Program-made: the position numbers and the translations under genes
Assembly: GCF_001570765.1 (NCBI RefSeq)
Contig: NZ_BCSH01000041.1
Location: forward strand, 1-64,000
Source: Nocardiopsis listeri NBRC 13360
GTDB lineage: Bacteria; Actinomycetota; Actinomycetes; Streptosporangiales; Streptosporangiaceae
DNA: 64,000 nucleotides
Direction: 5' to 3'
The notes under the pieces: model-generated
What the model was told of the DNA's origin: nothing
Database searches by the model: none
Seen by the model: only the letters and a program-made list of their open reading frames with translations
Shown: piece by piece, positions 1 through 7,946 of the stretch
Position numbering within the stretch: the stretch's first letter is position 1
How the letters are laid out: every line of letters begins with the position of its first letter

Positions 1-84
1 CGGCAGGGTCCCTACCTGAGGCGCCCCACCCACACACCCGATACTTTCGGCACCTCCGTGGAACACGAAGGCCGGGGAAACACC

Positions 85-121
85 ACGGCCCCGGACCCCT
101 CGACGGGGTGACCGGGGCCGT
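85..121 (-). terminator. Hairpin terminator after the DUF385 gene
   Basis: Arms at 85-94 and 112-121 are perfect complements (ACGGCCCCGG with CCGGGGCCGT), and an inner stem ACCCC/GGGGT at 95-99 and 105-109 extends it. It lies 40-80 bases past the stop of the minus-strand gene at 163-630. There is no clear T tract, as is common for actinobacterial terminators. The rest of 1-162 shows no gene. Confidence 0.6.
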
Positions 122-162
122 TCGTGCTCGGGCCGTGTCTGCTCGGGCCGATCGTGTCCGGA

Positions 163-630
163 TCAGATCCGAATGGTCGTGGACCGCACGACACGGAAGA
201 CCGGGTGACGGTCCGCCTCGGCCACGAACGCCTCCACCGGGGCTTCCGGCGGCGCCTCGAAGTACGGGCCGACGATCGCCGAACGCGGGTGCTCCAGGTA
301 CTCCTTGAGTACCGCTCCGGCCTCCTCGGCGTCCACCTCGAGCACGCTCACCAGTTCGATCCAGCCGCCCTGGCGCAGGGTCGCGAACCCGTCCTTGCGG
401 ATGTTGTGCACCCAGTTCACCTCGCCGTACGGGGAGACCAGGTACCGGCCGCGCTCACTGTCCAGCACACTCACCGGGGTGGTGCGCAAGAACCCGGACT
501 TGCGGCCCCGGGTGGTCAGCAGGTGCATCTCCTGCGGGCAGACCCCGTACTTGACGAAGTTGCTGACGACCGCGTCCGAGACGCGGCGCAGCTTGGTCGC
601 CTCGAACCGCTTCGTCGGTTCGTTCACCAT
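163..630 (-). CDS. Deazaflavin-dependent nitroreductase family (DUF385/Ddn-like) protein
   Basis: The 155-residue product resembles the Ddn/DUF385 split-barrel proteins, many of which bind F420 or FMN. Typical features are the segment LLTTRGRKSGFLRTTPVSVL followed by GRYLVSPYG and NWVHNIRKDG, where the family binds the cofactor phosphate and deazaflavin. The ATG at 630 is chosen because GAGGGAG precedes it by about 9 bases; a longer frame upstream to 681 has no ribosome binding site. It lies downstream of gcdH on the same strand after a 140-base gap and may be read from that operon. The substrate cannot be told from sequence. Confidence 0.85.
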   Translation of the reverse strand: MVNEPTKRFEATKLRRVSDAVVSNFVKYGVCPQEMHLLTTRGRKSGFLRTTPVSVLDSERGRYLVSPYGEVNWVHNIRKDGFATLRQGGWIELVSVLEVDAEEAGAVLKEYLEHPRSAIVGPYFEAPPEAPVEAFVAEADRHPVFRVVRSTTIRI

Positions 631-770
631 CTTGGGCAACTCCCTCACTCGGCTGCTCCCCATTGTGGTGGTTGGGAGCACCCGTTGGCACCCTGGATAC
701 CGGCGAGATCCGGCACACGTCGCTCATCTGCGACTCGGCGCCGGGCCGGCCCTCCGGGCGGTCTCGGACG

Positions 771-1961
771 CTAGCGGAACGCGGAGATCCCCGTGACGGA
801 CTGGCCGATGCTCAACGCGTGGATGTCCTCGGTGCCCTCGTAGGTGGCCACCGTCTCCAGGTTCACCATGTGCCGCATCACCGGGTACTCCAGTGTGATG
901 CCGTTGGCGCCGTGCAGACCGCGCGCGGTCGCCGCCACCCGTTGGGCGGCGGCCACGTTCGCGAACTTGCCGAAGCTGACGTGGTTGTGGTGGCACTCGC
1001 CCCTGTCCTTGAGACGACCGATGCGCAGGGCGGTCATGCCGGCGTGGTTGACGTCCACGACCATGTCGGCGAGCTTGCGCTGGGTGAGCTGGAAACCGGC
1101 GATGGGTCCGCCGAACTGCTCGCGGGTGAGCGAGTAGTCGCGGGCGGCCGCGTAGCAGGCGCGGGCGGCGCCGGCCGCGCCCCACACGATGCCGTAGCGG
1201 GCCTCGTTGAGGCAGGAGAGGGGAGAGCCGAGCCCCTTGGACTCGGGCAGGATCGCGTCGGCGGGCAGACGCACGCCCTCCAGGACCAATTCCGAGGTGA
1301 TGGAGGCGCGCAGCGACAGCTTCTTGTGGATGACGTTGGCGCTGAATCCGGGGACGTCGGTGGGCACGACGAACCCGCGGACGCCCTCGTCGGTGGCGGC
1401 CCACACCACGGCGACGTCGGCCACCGAACCGTTGGTGATCCACATCTTGGTGCCGTCGAGGATCCAGTCGGAGCCGTCCCGGCGGGCGCGGGTACGCATC
1501 GAACCCGGGTCGGAACCGGAGTCGGGTTCGGTCAGCCCGAAGCAACCGATGGCCTCGCCCGCGGCCATGCGTGGCAACCACTCGTTCTTCTGCTCCTCGG
1601 ACCCGAACTTGTGGATCGCGGCCATGGCGAGGGAGCCCTGCACGGACACGAAGCTGCGCAGCCCGGAGTCCACGGCCTCCAACTCGCGACAGGCCAGGCC
1701 GTAGGCGACGGCGCTGGAACCTCCGCACCCGTAGCCCTCCAGGTGCATGCCGAGCACTCCGAGGTCGCCGAAGGCCTTGGCCAGGCCGCGCGGGTCGGGC
1801 AGGGTTCCGGCCTCGAACCAGTCGGCGACCTCGGGCAGCAGTTCCGCGGCGGAGAACTCCCGTACGGCGTCGCGGATGTCGCGTTCGGTGTCGGACAGTT
1901 CGGCGTCCACCGCCAGGAAGTCGAGCGGGTCGGGGGCTGCGGCCTTGCGGGAGTCGCTCAT
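771..1961 (-). CDS. gcdH: Glutaryl-CoA dehydrogenase-like acyl-CoA dehydrogenase
   Basis: A 396-residue FAD-dependent acyl-CoA dehydrogenase. The family oxidises and decarboxylates glutaryl-CoA to crotonyl-CoA in lysine, tryptophan and glutarate breakdown. Visible features are the FAD/substrate motif FGLTEPDSGSDPGSM, the WITNG segment and the C-terminal TYEGTEDIHAL, whose Glu (about residue 375) is the expected catalytic base. The YEGT-DIHAL form followed by IGQSVTG is characteristic of glutaryl-CoA dehydrogenases. The ATG at 1961 follows GAAGGGACACCC; a longer frame to 2255 overlaps the upstream gene and is not believed. The gene is 43 bases after the CoA-transferase gene, which would supply glutaryl-CoA. 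Confidence 0.93.
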   Translation of the reverse strand: MSDSRKAAAPDPLDFLAVDAELSDTERDIRDAVREFSAAELLPEVADWFEAGTLPDPRGLAKAFGDLGVLGMHLEGYGCGGSSAVAYGLACRELEAVDSGLRSFVSVQGSLAMAAIHKFGSEEQKNEWLPRMAAGEAIGCFGLTEPDSGSDPGSMRTRARRDGSDWILDGTKMWITNGSVADVAVVWAATDEGVRGFVVPTDVPGFSANVIHKKLSLRASITSELVLEGVRLPADAILPESKGLGSPLSCLNEARYGIVWGAAGAARACYAAARDYSLTREQFGGPIAGFQLTQRKLADMVVDVNHAGMTALRIGRLKDRGECHHNHVSFGKFANVAAAQRVAATARGLHGANGITLEYPVMRHMVNLETVATYEGTEDIHALSIGQSVTGISAFR

Positions 1962-2004
1962 GGTGGGTGTCCCTTCGGGGTGCGTGGTGTACGAAGTCCG
2001 TTGG

Positions 2005-3306
2005 TCAGTCGACGTCGGTCTGTTGGGCGGCGCCGCGCTCGAACAGTCCCTCGATCCGGTCGGGTGCCAGACCCAACTCGGTGAGGATCTCTCGGGAGTG
2101 CTGGCCGAGCAGCGGGGGGGCGGACAGGGGGACGGGGGTGTGCGCCATTCGAAAGCCCGCCCGGACCTGTTCGAGGAGCCCCGCGGTGGGGTGTTCGACG
2201 GTGCGCAGAACGTCGTCCCCCGAGGCGTCGGCGGTACGCAGCGCGTCCAGGACACCGCGTACCCGACCCACCGGGACCCCTGCGGTGACCAGGACGTCCA
2301 TCCAATGGTCGGCGGGACGGGAGGTCAGCGTCTCGGTGAGTTCGCCGACCAGCTCCTCGCGGTGCGCCACCCGTTCGGGGTTGGTGGCGTAGCGGGAGTC
2401 CTCGGCCAGGTCGGGGCGGTCGATGGCCGCGCACAACCGTCGGTACAGGGCGTCGTTGCCCGCGGCCACGACGATCTCCGCGTCGGCGGTGGGGAAGACC
2501 TGGTAGGGGACGATGGTGGTGTGCGCGTTGCCGACCCGGGCCGGTTCCTTGCCCGTGACCAGGGCCTGCTGGGTGAGGTTGACCAGGCTCGACAGGGTGG
2601 AGTTGACCAGTGAGACGCTGATGTCCTCACCGCGGCCGGTGGCCTTGGCCCGCATGAGCGCGCCGAGGATGCCCACGGCGGCGTTGAGACCGGTGAGCAC
2701 GTCGGTCAGTGCCACACCCACCTTGCTGGCCGGTCCGTCGGCCGGGCCGGTGGTCGCCATCAGCCCGCTCTCGGCCTGCACGACGATGTCGAAGCCGGGA
2801 CGGTCCTCCGGTCGGTGTTCGGGACCGAAGCCGCTCACCGAGCAGTAGACGACCGCCGGGTTGCGCTTGCCGATCTCCTCGTAGCCCAGTCCCAGCCGGT
2901 CGATCACCCCGGGCCGGAAGTTCTGGATCACCACGTCGGATCCGGCGCACAGTTCCCGGACCGCGGCGAGTCCGTCGGGGTCCTTCAGGTCCACGGCGAG
3001 GCTGCGCTTGTTCCGGTTCACCGACAGGAAGTAGGCGGCCTCGCCGGGGGAGTGCGCCGCGCGGTGCTCTTCGGTGGGCTCGGCGTAGGGAGGTCCCCAG
3101 GAGCGGGTGTCGTCGCCTCGCCCGGGTTGTTCGACCTTGATCACCTCGGCGCCCATGTCCGCCAACAACATGGTGGCGTAGGGGCCGGCCAGGACTCGGG
3201 ACAGGTCGGCGATCCGCACGCCGGCCAGGGGGAGTGGTGCGCTCCCCGTCCCGGGTTTCTCGGGGGCTCGCGCCTGCGGTGTGGATTCGTGACTGGAAGG
3301 GGTCAA
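2005..3306 (-). CDS. CaiB/BaiF family III CoA-transferase, probably glutarate or related dicarboxylate
   Basis: The 433-residue protein is a family III CoA-transferase. N-terminal GVRIADLSRVLAGPYAT, then GAEVIKVEQPGRGDDTR and VVIQNFRPG are hallmark segments, and the Asp in RPGFDIVVQAESG (about residue 173) is the expected catalytic aspartate that forms the mixed anhydride. The TTG start at 3306 is supported by GAGGAG 7 bases upstream and sits 3 bases after the stop of the preceding DUF3870 gene, so the two are translationally close. With gcdH directly downstream, the likely job is loading CoA onto glutarate, as in the SUGCT-type enzymes; that specificity is inference from the neighbourhood. 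Confidence 0.9.
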   Translation of the reverse strand: MTPSSHESTPQARAPEKPGTGSAPLPLAGVRIADLSRVLAGPYATMLLADMGAEVIKVEQPGRGDDTRSWGPPYAEPTEEHRAAHSPGEAAYFLSVNRNKRSLAVDLKDPDGLAAVRELCAGSDVVIQNFRPGVIDRLGLGYEEIGKRNPAVVYCSVSGFGPEHRPEDRPGFDIVVQAESGLMATTGPADGPASKVGVALTDVLTGLNAAVGILGALMRAKATGRGEDISVSLVNSTLSSLVNLTQQALVTGKEPARVGNAHTTIVPYQVFPTADAEIVVAAGNDALYRRLCAAIDRPDLAEDSRYATNPERVAHREELVGELTETLTSRPADHWMDVLVTAGVPVGRVRGVLDALRTADASGDDVLRTVEHPTAGLLEQVRAGFRMAHTPVPLSAPPLLGQHSREILTELGLAPDRIEGLFERGAAQQTDVD

Positions 3307-3309
3307 GGG

Positions 3310-3693
3310 TCACTCCTCGCCGTCGGGGGAACCGGGCAGTTGGTCGCCGTCGCGCAGTTGGTAGTAGGTCTCCAGGCAGCGGCGCAGCGCGGTGGTGAGC
3401 GCGGCGCCCGACTGGCCCGCGTATCGCGTCTGTACCCGCTGGACGATCTTCGCGATGTCCTCGGTCACCGAGGCTCCCTCCACCAGGGCACGGAAGAAGT
3501 CCTTGGCCAGGTCGGTGAGCAGGGTGGTGTCCGCGGAGACGATCCGGTCGTCGGCGGTGTCCACGGCGAGTACGACACCGAGCCGCTGGTACTGGGAATG
3601 GCTCGCCACCGAATCGGGGAGACGGGCGTAGCCGGAGATGAGGACAACCCGGGGGTTGCGGAAGAGCTGCTGAACACGGTCGTCGCCGGGCAA
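3310..3693 (-). CDS. DUF3870 domain protein
   Basis: A product of about 127 residues matching my recollection of the DUF3870 family: VVLISGYARLPDS near the start, a central block VVLAVDTADDRIVSADTTLL, then FFRALVEG and a C-terminal helical part ending in YYQLRDG. Its biochemical role is unknown. It is the first gene of the minus-strand operon with the CoA-transferase and gcdH, so it may be a regulatory or binding protein for that pathway. The TTG at 3693 is preferred because GAGAGG lies 8 bases ahead; the GTG at 3702 is only 1 base from the same Shine-Dalgarno sequence. Confidence 0.75.
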   Translation of the reverse strand: MPGDDRVQQLFRNPRVVLISGYARLPDSVASHSQYQRLGVVLAVDTADDRIVSADTTLLTDLAKDFFRALVEGASVTEDIAKIVQRVQTRYAGQSGAALTTALRRCLETYYQLRDGDQLPGSPDGEE

Positions 3694-3909
3694 CGGACAC
3701 ACCTCTCGTCTGCGGGCACGCGAAAACTCCTACCGACTGGAGTCTCGCGTCTGAAGGGCGACCGGGGGAAACCGGACACCCGCGACGTGAGGGCAGTTCG
3801 AGACCAGTATGTCGTCACCGTCGCGCCGACTGTCAAGCGGGGTCGTGTCCCAGGCCACACGAATCCCGTGGGTGCGTCGCGCACGGACCGTGTGTTACAT
3901 TTCGGCACA

Positions 3910-3990
3910 GGTCACGAGTACCAGCGCCAAGCCCCGGCTGGCTGGTCGGCAACCCTCCTTCCGCGGTGGGGTGCCCCGGGTGAGGACCAG
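3910..3990 (+). promoter_or_regulatory. SAM-IV-type S-adenosylmethionine riboswitch
   Basis: The block begins GGTCACGAGTACCAGCGCC, continues with AAGCCCCGGCTGGCTGG and CGGCAACCCTCC, then GCGGTGGGGTGCCCCGGGTGA, and closes with GGACC, which pairs with the opening GGTC. This order of conserved pieces is that of the SAM-I/SAM-IV aptamer superfamily in actinobacteria, and the compact 3-prime half looks like SAM-IV. It lies in the 386-base gap between divergent genes, facing the aminotransferase gene whose ATG is 99 bases downstream. Assigned by eye; a covariance-model search would settle the subclass. Confidence 0.85.
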
Positions 3991-3993
3991 GTC

Positions 3994-4074
3994 CCGACAC
4001 GACCGTGTCGGACAAGCGCGGACCCAGGAAGACGCGGCCGTCGAGCGGCGTACCCCGTGGGTCCCACGACCCAC
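3994..4074 (+). promoter_or_regulatory. Probable riboswitch expression platform
   Basis: Two hairpins follow the aptamer: CCGACAC/GTGTCGG at 3994-4000 and 4005-4011 with a 4-base loop, and GTGGGT/ACCCAC at 4057-4062 and 4069-4074. The second ends two bases before the ribosome binding site GAAGAGG. No T tract follows either hairpin, so control of translation start is as plausible as termination. Which hairpin switches is inference. Confidence 0.45.
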
Positions 4075-4088
4075 CGAAGAGGTGCCCT

Positions 4089-5480
4089 ATGACCACCGTC
4101 ATCCCGTTCGACTCCACCCGTCGCCCCCGCACCCGCCAGGCCGTTCGGGACGCGCGTGCGCGCCGGGAGTCGCACCCCGTCGACACAGCCTCGGACCTCT
4201 CGATCGTCACCCCCGACGGCGGGGTCCCGCTGGTCACCGGTGAGTACGTCGACTACGCCAACTTCGACTACGCGGCCAGCGCGCCCTGCCTGACCGCGGT
4301 CGCCGACGCCCTCTCAGCCGCCCTGCCCTACTACGCCAGCGTGCATCGGGGCGCGGGCCACCACTCCCGGATCAGTACCGAGGCCTACGAAGAAGCCCGT
4401 CGCGGCGTCGCCGGTTTCCTGGGCACCCGGCCCGACACCGACGCCGTGATGTTCGTGCGCGGCACCACCGACGCGCTCAACCTGCTGGCCCGTTGCGTGC
4501 CCGACGGCTGCACCGTGGTGGTGTTCGAGTCCGAGCACCACGCGAGCCTGTTGCCGTGGGAACACCCGGCCGCCCGCTCCGCGAAGGTGGTGCGCCTGCC
4601 ACTGCCCGCCACCCCCGACGCCGCCGTCGAGGCCGCCCGCGCCGCCCTGCGCGAGGCCCCCAGGGGTCCGAAGCTGCTGTGCGTGACCGCGGCCTCCAAC
4701 GTCACCGGTGAGATCTGGCCGGTGGAGGAGCTGGTCGAGGCCGCCCACGCCGAAGACGCCCGAGTGGTGGTCGACGCCGCCCAGTACGTGCCGCACCTGC
4801 CGTTCAGCCTCACCGACACCGGCGCCGACTACGTGGCGTTGTCCGGACACAAGCTGTACGCGCCCTTCGGTTCGGGTGTGCTGGCCGGCCGCGCCGACTG
4901 GCTGGGAGAGGCCACGCCCTACCTGTCCGGCGGTGGCGCTACGCGGAAGGTCACCGACCACGACGTGTTCTGGAACGACCTGCCGGCCCGGCACGAGGCG
5001 GGCAGCCCCAACGTCCTGGGCGCCGTGGCGTTGGCCGCGGCCTGCGCCACCTTCACCGAGGACACCCTGTACCTACAGCACATCCGTGAGTCCGCCCTCT
5101 TGGAGCGCCTGCGCGCCGGGTTCTGCGAGATCGACGGTGTGCACGAGCTGACCCTGTGGGGGCCCGAACAGGCGCGGGTGGGCATCGTTTCGTTCGTGGT
5201 GGACGGGCTGCCCGCCGACCTGCTGGCCGCCGCCCTGTCCGCGGAGTACGGCATCGGGGTGCGCGACGGTCTGTTCTGCGCGCACCCGCTCACCGCCCAC
5301 CTGCTGCCGGAGGGGCACACGCAGGCGGTCCGGGCCAGCCTGGGCGTGGGCACCACCGAGGAACACGTGGACCGGCTGGTCGGCGCCGTGGCGGATCTGG
5401 TCGCCCATGGGCCGAGCTGGAAGTACGTCGACCTCGATGGCCGGTTGGTTCCCGCTTCGGACCCGCGCGACGCGCTCTGA
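4089..5480 (+). CDS. Class V aminotransferase fold PLP enzyme (cysteine desulfurase-like)
   Basis: The 463-residue protein has the fold-type I class V layout: VRGTTDALNLLA near residue 124, the SEHHA motif at about 148-152, VVVDAAQYVPH with the PLP-contacting Asp near 229, and LSGHKLYAPFGSG with the Schiff-base Lys near 255. This family includes cysteine desulfurases, selenocysteine lyases and related enzymes; the SufS/NifS-type catalytic cysteine loop is not evident, so desulfurase activity is unproven. The ATG at 4089 follows GAAGAGGTG. The SAM riboswitch ahead of it implies repression when S-adenosylmethionine is abundant, pointing to a role in sulfur amino acid or methyl metabolism. Confidence 0.88.
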   Translation: MTTVIPFDSTRRPRTRQAVRDARARRESHPVDTASDLSIVTPDGGVPLVTGEYVDYANFDYAASAPCLTAVADALSAALPYYASVHRGAGHHSRISTEAYEEARRGVAGFLGTRPDTDAVMFVRGTTDALNLLARCVPDGCTVVVFESEHHASLLPWEHPAARSAKVVRLPLPATPDAAVEAARAALREAPRGPKLLCVTAASNVTGEIWPVEELVEAAHAEDARVVVDAAQYVPHLPFSLTDTGADYVALSGHKLYAPFGSGVLAGRADWLGEATPYLSGGGATRKVTDHDVFWNDLPARHEAGSPNVLGAVALAAACATFTEDTLYLQHIRESALLERLRAGFCEIDGVHELTLWGPEQARVGIVSFVVDGLPADLLAAALSAEYGIGVRDGLFCAHPLTAHLLPEGHTQAVRASLGVGTTEEHVDRLVGAVADLVAHGPSWKYVDLDGRLVPASDPRDAL

Positions 5481-5614
5481 ACGGAACACGCCCGGGGTGG
5501 TCCCGTCGTCTATGATCAATGCGAAAAAATCGGTGGGAACGGGATGTTCCGCGCGCGGCCGTCGAATTCCCGTTCCCCGCCGAGAACCCCCTGCGTATCG
5601 AGGTGGATGACCGC

Positions 5615-6415
5615 ATGACCGACGATTCGACCGCCCCGGCCCCGGGCTCGAAGATCGATACCACCCGGACCCACTCGGCCCGGATCTGGAACTACTGGAT
5701 GGGTGGAAAGGACCATTATCCGGTCGACCGTCTGGCGGGAGACGCGGTGGCCGAATCCTTCCCGGAGATCCGGGACCTGGCCCGCACCAGCCGGGAGTTC
5801 CTCGTCCGCGCGGTGACCCACCTGACCCGGGAGGAGGGCATCCGCCAGTACCTCGACATCGGTACCGGCATGCCCACCGCCAACAACACGCACGAGGTGG
5901 CCCAGTCGATCGCTCCGGAGACCCGGGTGGTCTACGTCGACAACGACCCCCTCGTGTTGACGCACGCCCGCGCCCTGCTGGTCGGCACCCCCGAGGGGGT
6001 CACCGACTACGTCGACGCCGACCTACGGGACCCCGACGCGATCCTGGCCAAGGCCGCCGAGACGTTGGACTTCGACAAGCCGGTCGGGCTCATGCTCATG
6101 GGGATCCTGGGCCATGTCCCCGACGAGGACGTCCAACCGATCGTGCGCAGGCTGCTGGACGCCCTGCCCTCGGGCAGCTACCTGGTCAGCTACGACGGCG
6201 CCGACACGAGCGAGGACTATAACCAGGCCATCGAGGAGGGCAACAAGCACGGCGACGTGCCGTACCTGCTGCGCAGCCCCGAGGCCATCGCCGAGCGCTT
6301 CGAGGGCCTGGAGCTGTTGGAGCCCGGTGTGGTGCCCTGCCCGTTGTGGCGGCCCCCGATCGTGGGTGCCCGGCGCGGACTGGACCAGTACGGCGGGGTG
6401 GCGCGCAAGCCCTGA
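5615..6415 (+). CDS. SAM-dependent methyltransferase, DUF574/Methyltransf_19 family
   Basis: A 266-residue member of the DUF574 family that is greatly expanded in filamentous actinomycetes. The signature pieces are ARIWNYWMGGKDHYPVDR near residue 25, SREFLVRAVTHL, the SAM-binding YLDIGTGMPTANNTHEVAQ, VVYVDNDPLVL, and DKPVGLMLMGILGHVPD. The physiological substrate of the family is not known to me. The ATG at 5615 has GAGGTGG 8 bases upstream; a longer frame from 5519 lacks a good ribosome binding site. A strong hairpin at 6447-6485 ends the unit, and a diverged relative follows at 6709. Confidence 0.92.
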   Translation: MTDDSTAPAPGSKIDTTRTHSARIWNYWMGGKDHYPVDRLAGDAVAESFPEIRDLARTSREFLVRAVTHLTREEGIRQYLDIGTGMPTANNTHEVAQSIAPETRVVYVDNDPLVLTHARALLVGTPEGVTDYVDADLRDPDAILAKAAETLDFDKPVGLMLMGILGHVPDEDVQPIVRRLLDALPSGSYLVSYDGADTSEDYNQAIEEGNKHGDVPYLLRSPEAIAERFEGLELLEPGVVPCPLWRPPIVGARRGLDQYGGVARKP

Positions 6416-6446
6416 CACTCGGTCTCGGGTCCGTGCCCGAAGCCGT

Positions 6447-6485
6447 ACCGCGGGCCGACCCGGAACCTCCGGGTCGGCCCGCGGT
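6447..6485 (+). terminator. Strong hairpin terminator
   Basis: Perfect 17-base arms at 6447-6463 and 6469-6485 (starting ACCGCGGGCCGACCCGG) flank a 5-base loop AACCT. It lies 30 bases after the methyltransferase stop and has no T tract. The sequence from here to 6708 holds no gene that I can support. Confidence 0.8.
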
Positions 6486-6708
6486 GTTCGTGGATGGGAA
6501 TTCGGGACCTTGGGCTCACAAGAACTTGCGACGCAGGTCGTGACAAACGGCGCGATAGGGCCCATTTCACTTGGGGGTGTGCGGGGTATCACGTTCGCAA
6601 GCGGTACTATCTGGCCCTGACGGCAGGGCGCACCGTCGCGGACCCGATCGGTCCACCGACGACGGACGTCCTGCCTCCCACGAGCGAACCGGCTGGGGGA
6701 GCGTGAAC

Positions 6709-7425
6709 GTGACGGACGTCCGAGGACCTGAGGCAGGCCCCCTCGCGGCCGTGTTCCGACGAAGGACATCCTTTCGCAAGCCCGGTCGGGGACCACGCGT
6801 CGTCGACCTCGGCGACAGGGACCGCACCCATGTCCCCAACGATCCGGCCCTGGCCGAACACGTCCGTCTGCACCAGGCCTTCCTCGGCCGCGTCGTCGAC
6901 TACCTGAGCGCCGACGCGGGCATACGCCAGTTCGTCGATTGGGGCGGTCCCGTCCCGGGAACCACCGAACGCGTGCGCCGCGCCGACCCCGACGCCACCG
7001 TCGTGCGCATCGCCCCCGAGGGCGCGGCGGGGATCCTGGCCTCTCCCGACGACTCCGCCGTGCCGTCCGGCGACGGCGTGTGCTCCGAAACGCTCCTGCG
7101 TCGCCTGCACACCGGTGGGCTCGTCGACCTCGACGAGCCCCTCGCCGTATTGATGACCCGCACCTTCGGAGCCGACTCCCCGCCCACGGGCTTGGACACC
7201 CTGTCCCGACTCATGCGCGGCGGCGGCTACCTGGCCCTCACCTCCACGGCGCCCCGAGCCGACGTCGAACGCGCCTTCGGCCCCTTCCTGCCCCTCGAAC
7301 CCGGCGTGGCCGACCTCACCTGGTGGCCCTACCCCGACGAGGACGTCACCGCCCGGGGCAGCGGAGTTCTGGCAGGATTGGGCCGTGTGTCGAGACGCGG
7401 AGGGGGAACGACCCGATGGCGGTGA
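6709..7425 (+). CDS. Degenerate DUF574-like methyltransferase paralogue
   Basis: A 238-residue protein that lines up with the upstream DUF574 gene but is reduced. LAEHVRLHQAFLGRVVDYLS and IRQFVDWGGPVPGTTERV correspond to the REFLVRAV and IRQYLDIGTGMPT regions, and DEPLAVLMTRTFGAD with LMRGGGYLALTS to the later core. The N-terminal RIWNYWMGGKD motif is absent, the SAM-binding DIGTG is changed to DWGGP, and the C-terminal part is missing, so catalysis is doubtful. The GTG at 6709 has GGGGGA 8 bases ahead; the GTG at 6703 is too close. Its end overlaps the DinB-like gene by 10 bases. Confidence 0.8.
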   Translation: MTDVRGPEAGPLAAVFRRRTSFRKPGRGPRVVDLGDRDRTHVPNDPALAEHVRLHQAFLGRVVDYLSADAGIRQFVDWGGPVPGTTERVRRADPDATVVRIAPEGAAGILASPDDSAVPSGDGVCSETLLRRLHTGGLVDLDEPLAVLMTRTFGADSPPTGLDTLSRLMRGGGYLALTSTAPRADVERAFGPFLPLEPGVADLTWWPYPDEDVTARGSGVLAGLGRVSRRGGGTTRWR

Positions 7426-7946
7426 ACTGGAACGGTGAGATCCTCGCCCAGATGCAGTTCTACTGGGACTTCTCGTTGTGGCCGCGCCTGGAGGGACTCA
7501 CCGACGAGGAGTTCTACTGGGAACCGGTGCCGGACTGCTGGACGGTACGTCGGCGCGAGGACGGCCGACACGCGCCCGACGGCGCCTACCCCGAACCCGT
7601 CCCGCCGCCGGTCACCACGATCGCCTGGCGGCTGGGCCACATCATCGTGGACGTGCTGGAGACCCGGATCAACTGGCACTTCGGTGACCGCACCGCGAGC
7701 CGTGACGTCATCGACTGGCCCTCCACCGCCGCCGAGGCGCGCCAACGCCTGCGCACCGCCTACCTCACCTGGTCCGAACACGTGGGCCGACTCGACGACG
7801 ACGCCCTGGTCGCGCCCGTGGGCGGGGCCGAGGTCGCCCAGTGGTCGGAGTTCCCGATGGTGGTGCTGCTCCTGCACCTGAACCGGGAGTTCATCCACCA
7901 CGGAGCCGAAGTGGCCCTCCTGCGGGACCTGTATCGTGCCGGCTAG
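7416..7946 (+). CDS. DinB-family protein
   Basis: A 176-residue four-helix-bundle protein of the DinB/DfsB-type superfamily. The start VNWNGEILAQMQFYWDFSLWPRLEGLTDEEFYWEP, quoted here only as its key features W-F-Y near residues 15-35 and EEFYWEP, is typical, as are the metal-ligand histidines in RLGHIIVDVLE and REFIHHGAEVALLRDLY. Members in actinobacteria bind divalent metals, and some act with low-molecular-weight thiols; substrate here is unknown. ATG 7416 follows GGAGGGGG at 8 bases. It ends base-to-base against the convergent priA stop, leaving no room for a shared terminator. Confidence 0.85.
   Translation: MAVNWNGEILAQMQFYWDFSLWPRLEGLTDEEFYWEPVPDCWTVRRREDGRHAPDGAYPEPVPPPVTTIAWRLGHIIVDVLETRINWHFGDRTASRDVIDWPSTAAEARQRLRTAYLTWSEHVGRLDDDALVAPVGGAEVAQWSEFPMVVLLLHLNREFIHHGAEVALLRDLYRAG

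Noticed and set aside
663-2084. 473-codon plus-strand open frame opposite gcdH
   Set aside because: It is a low-complexity shadow frame typical of high-GC DNA; gcdH on the other strand has full family motifs.
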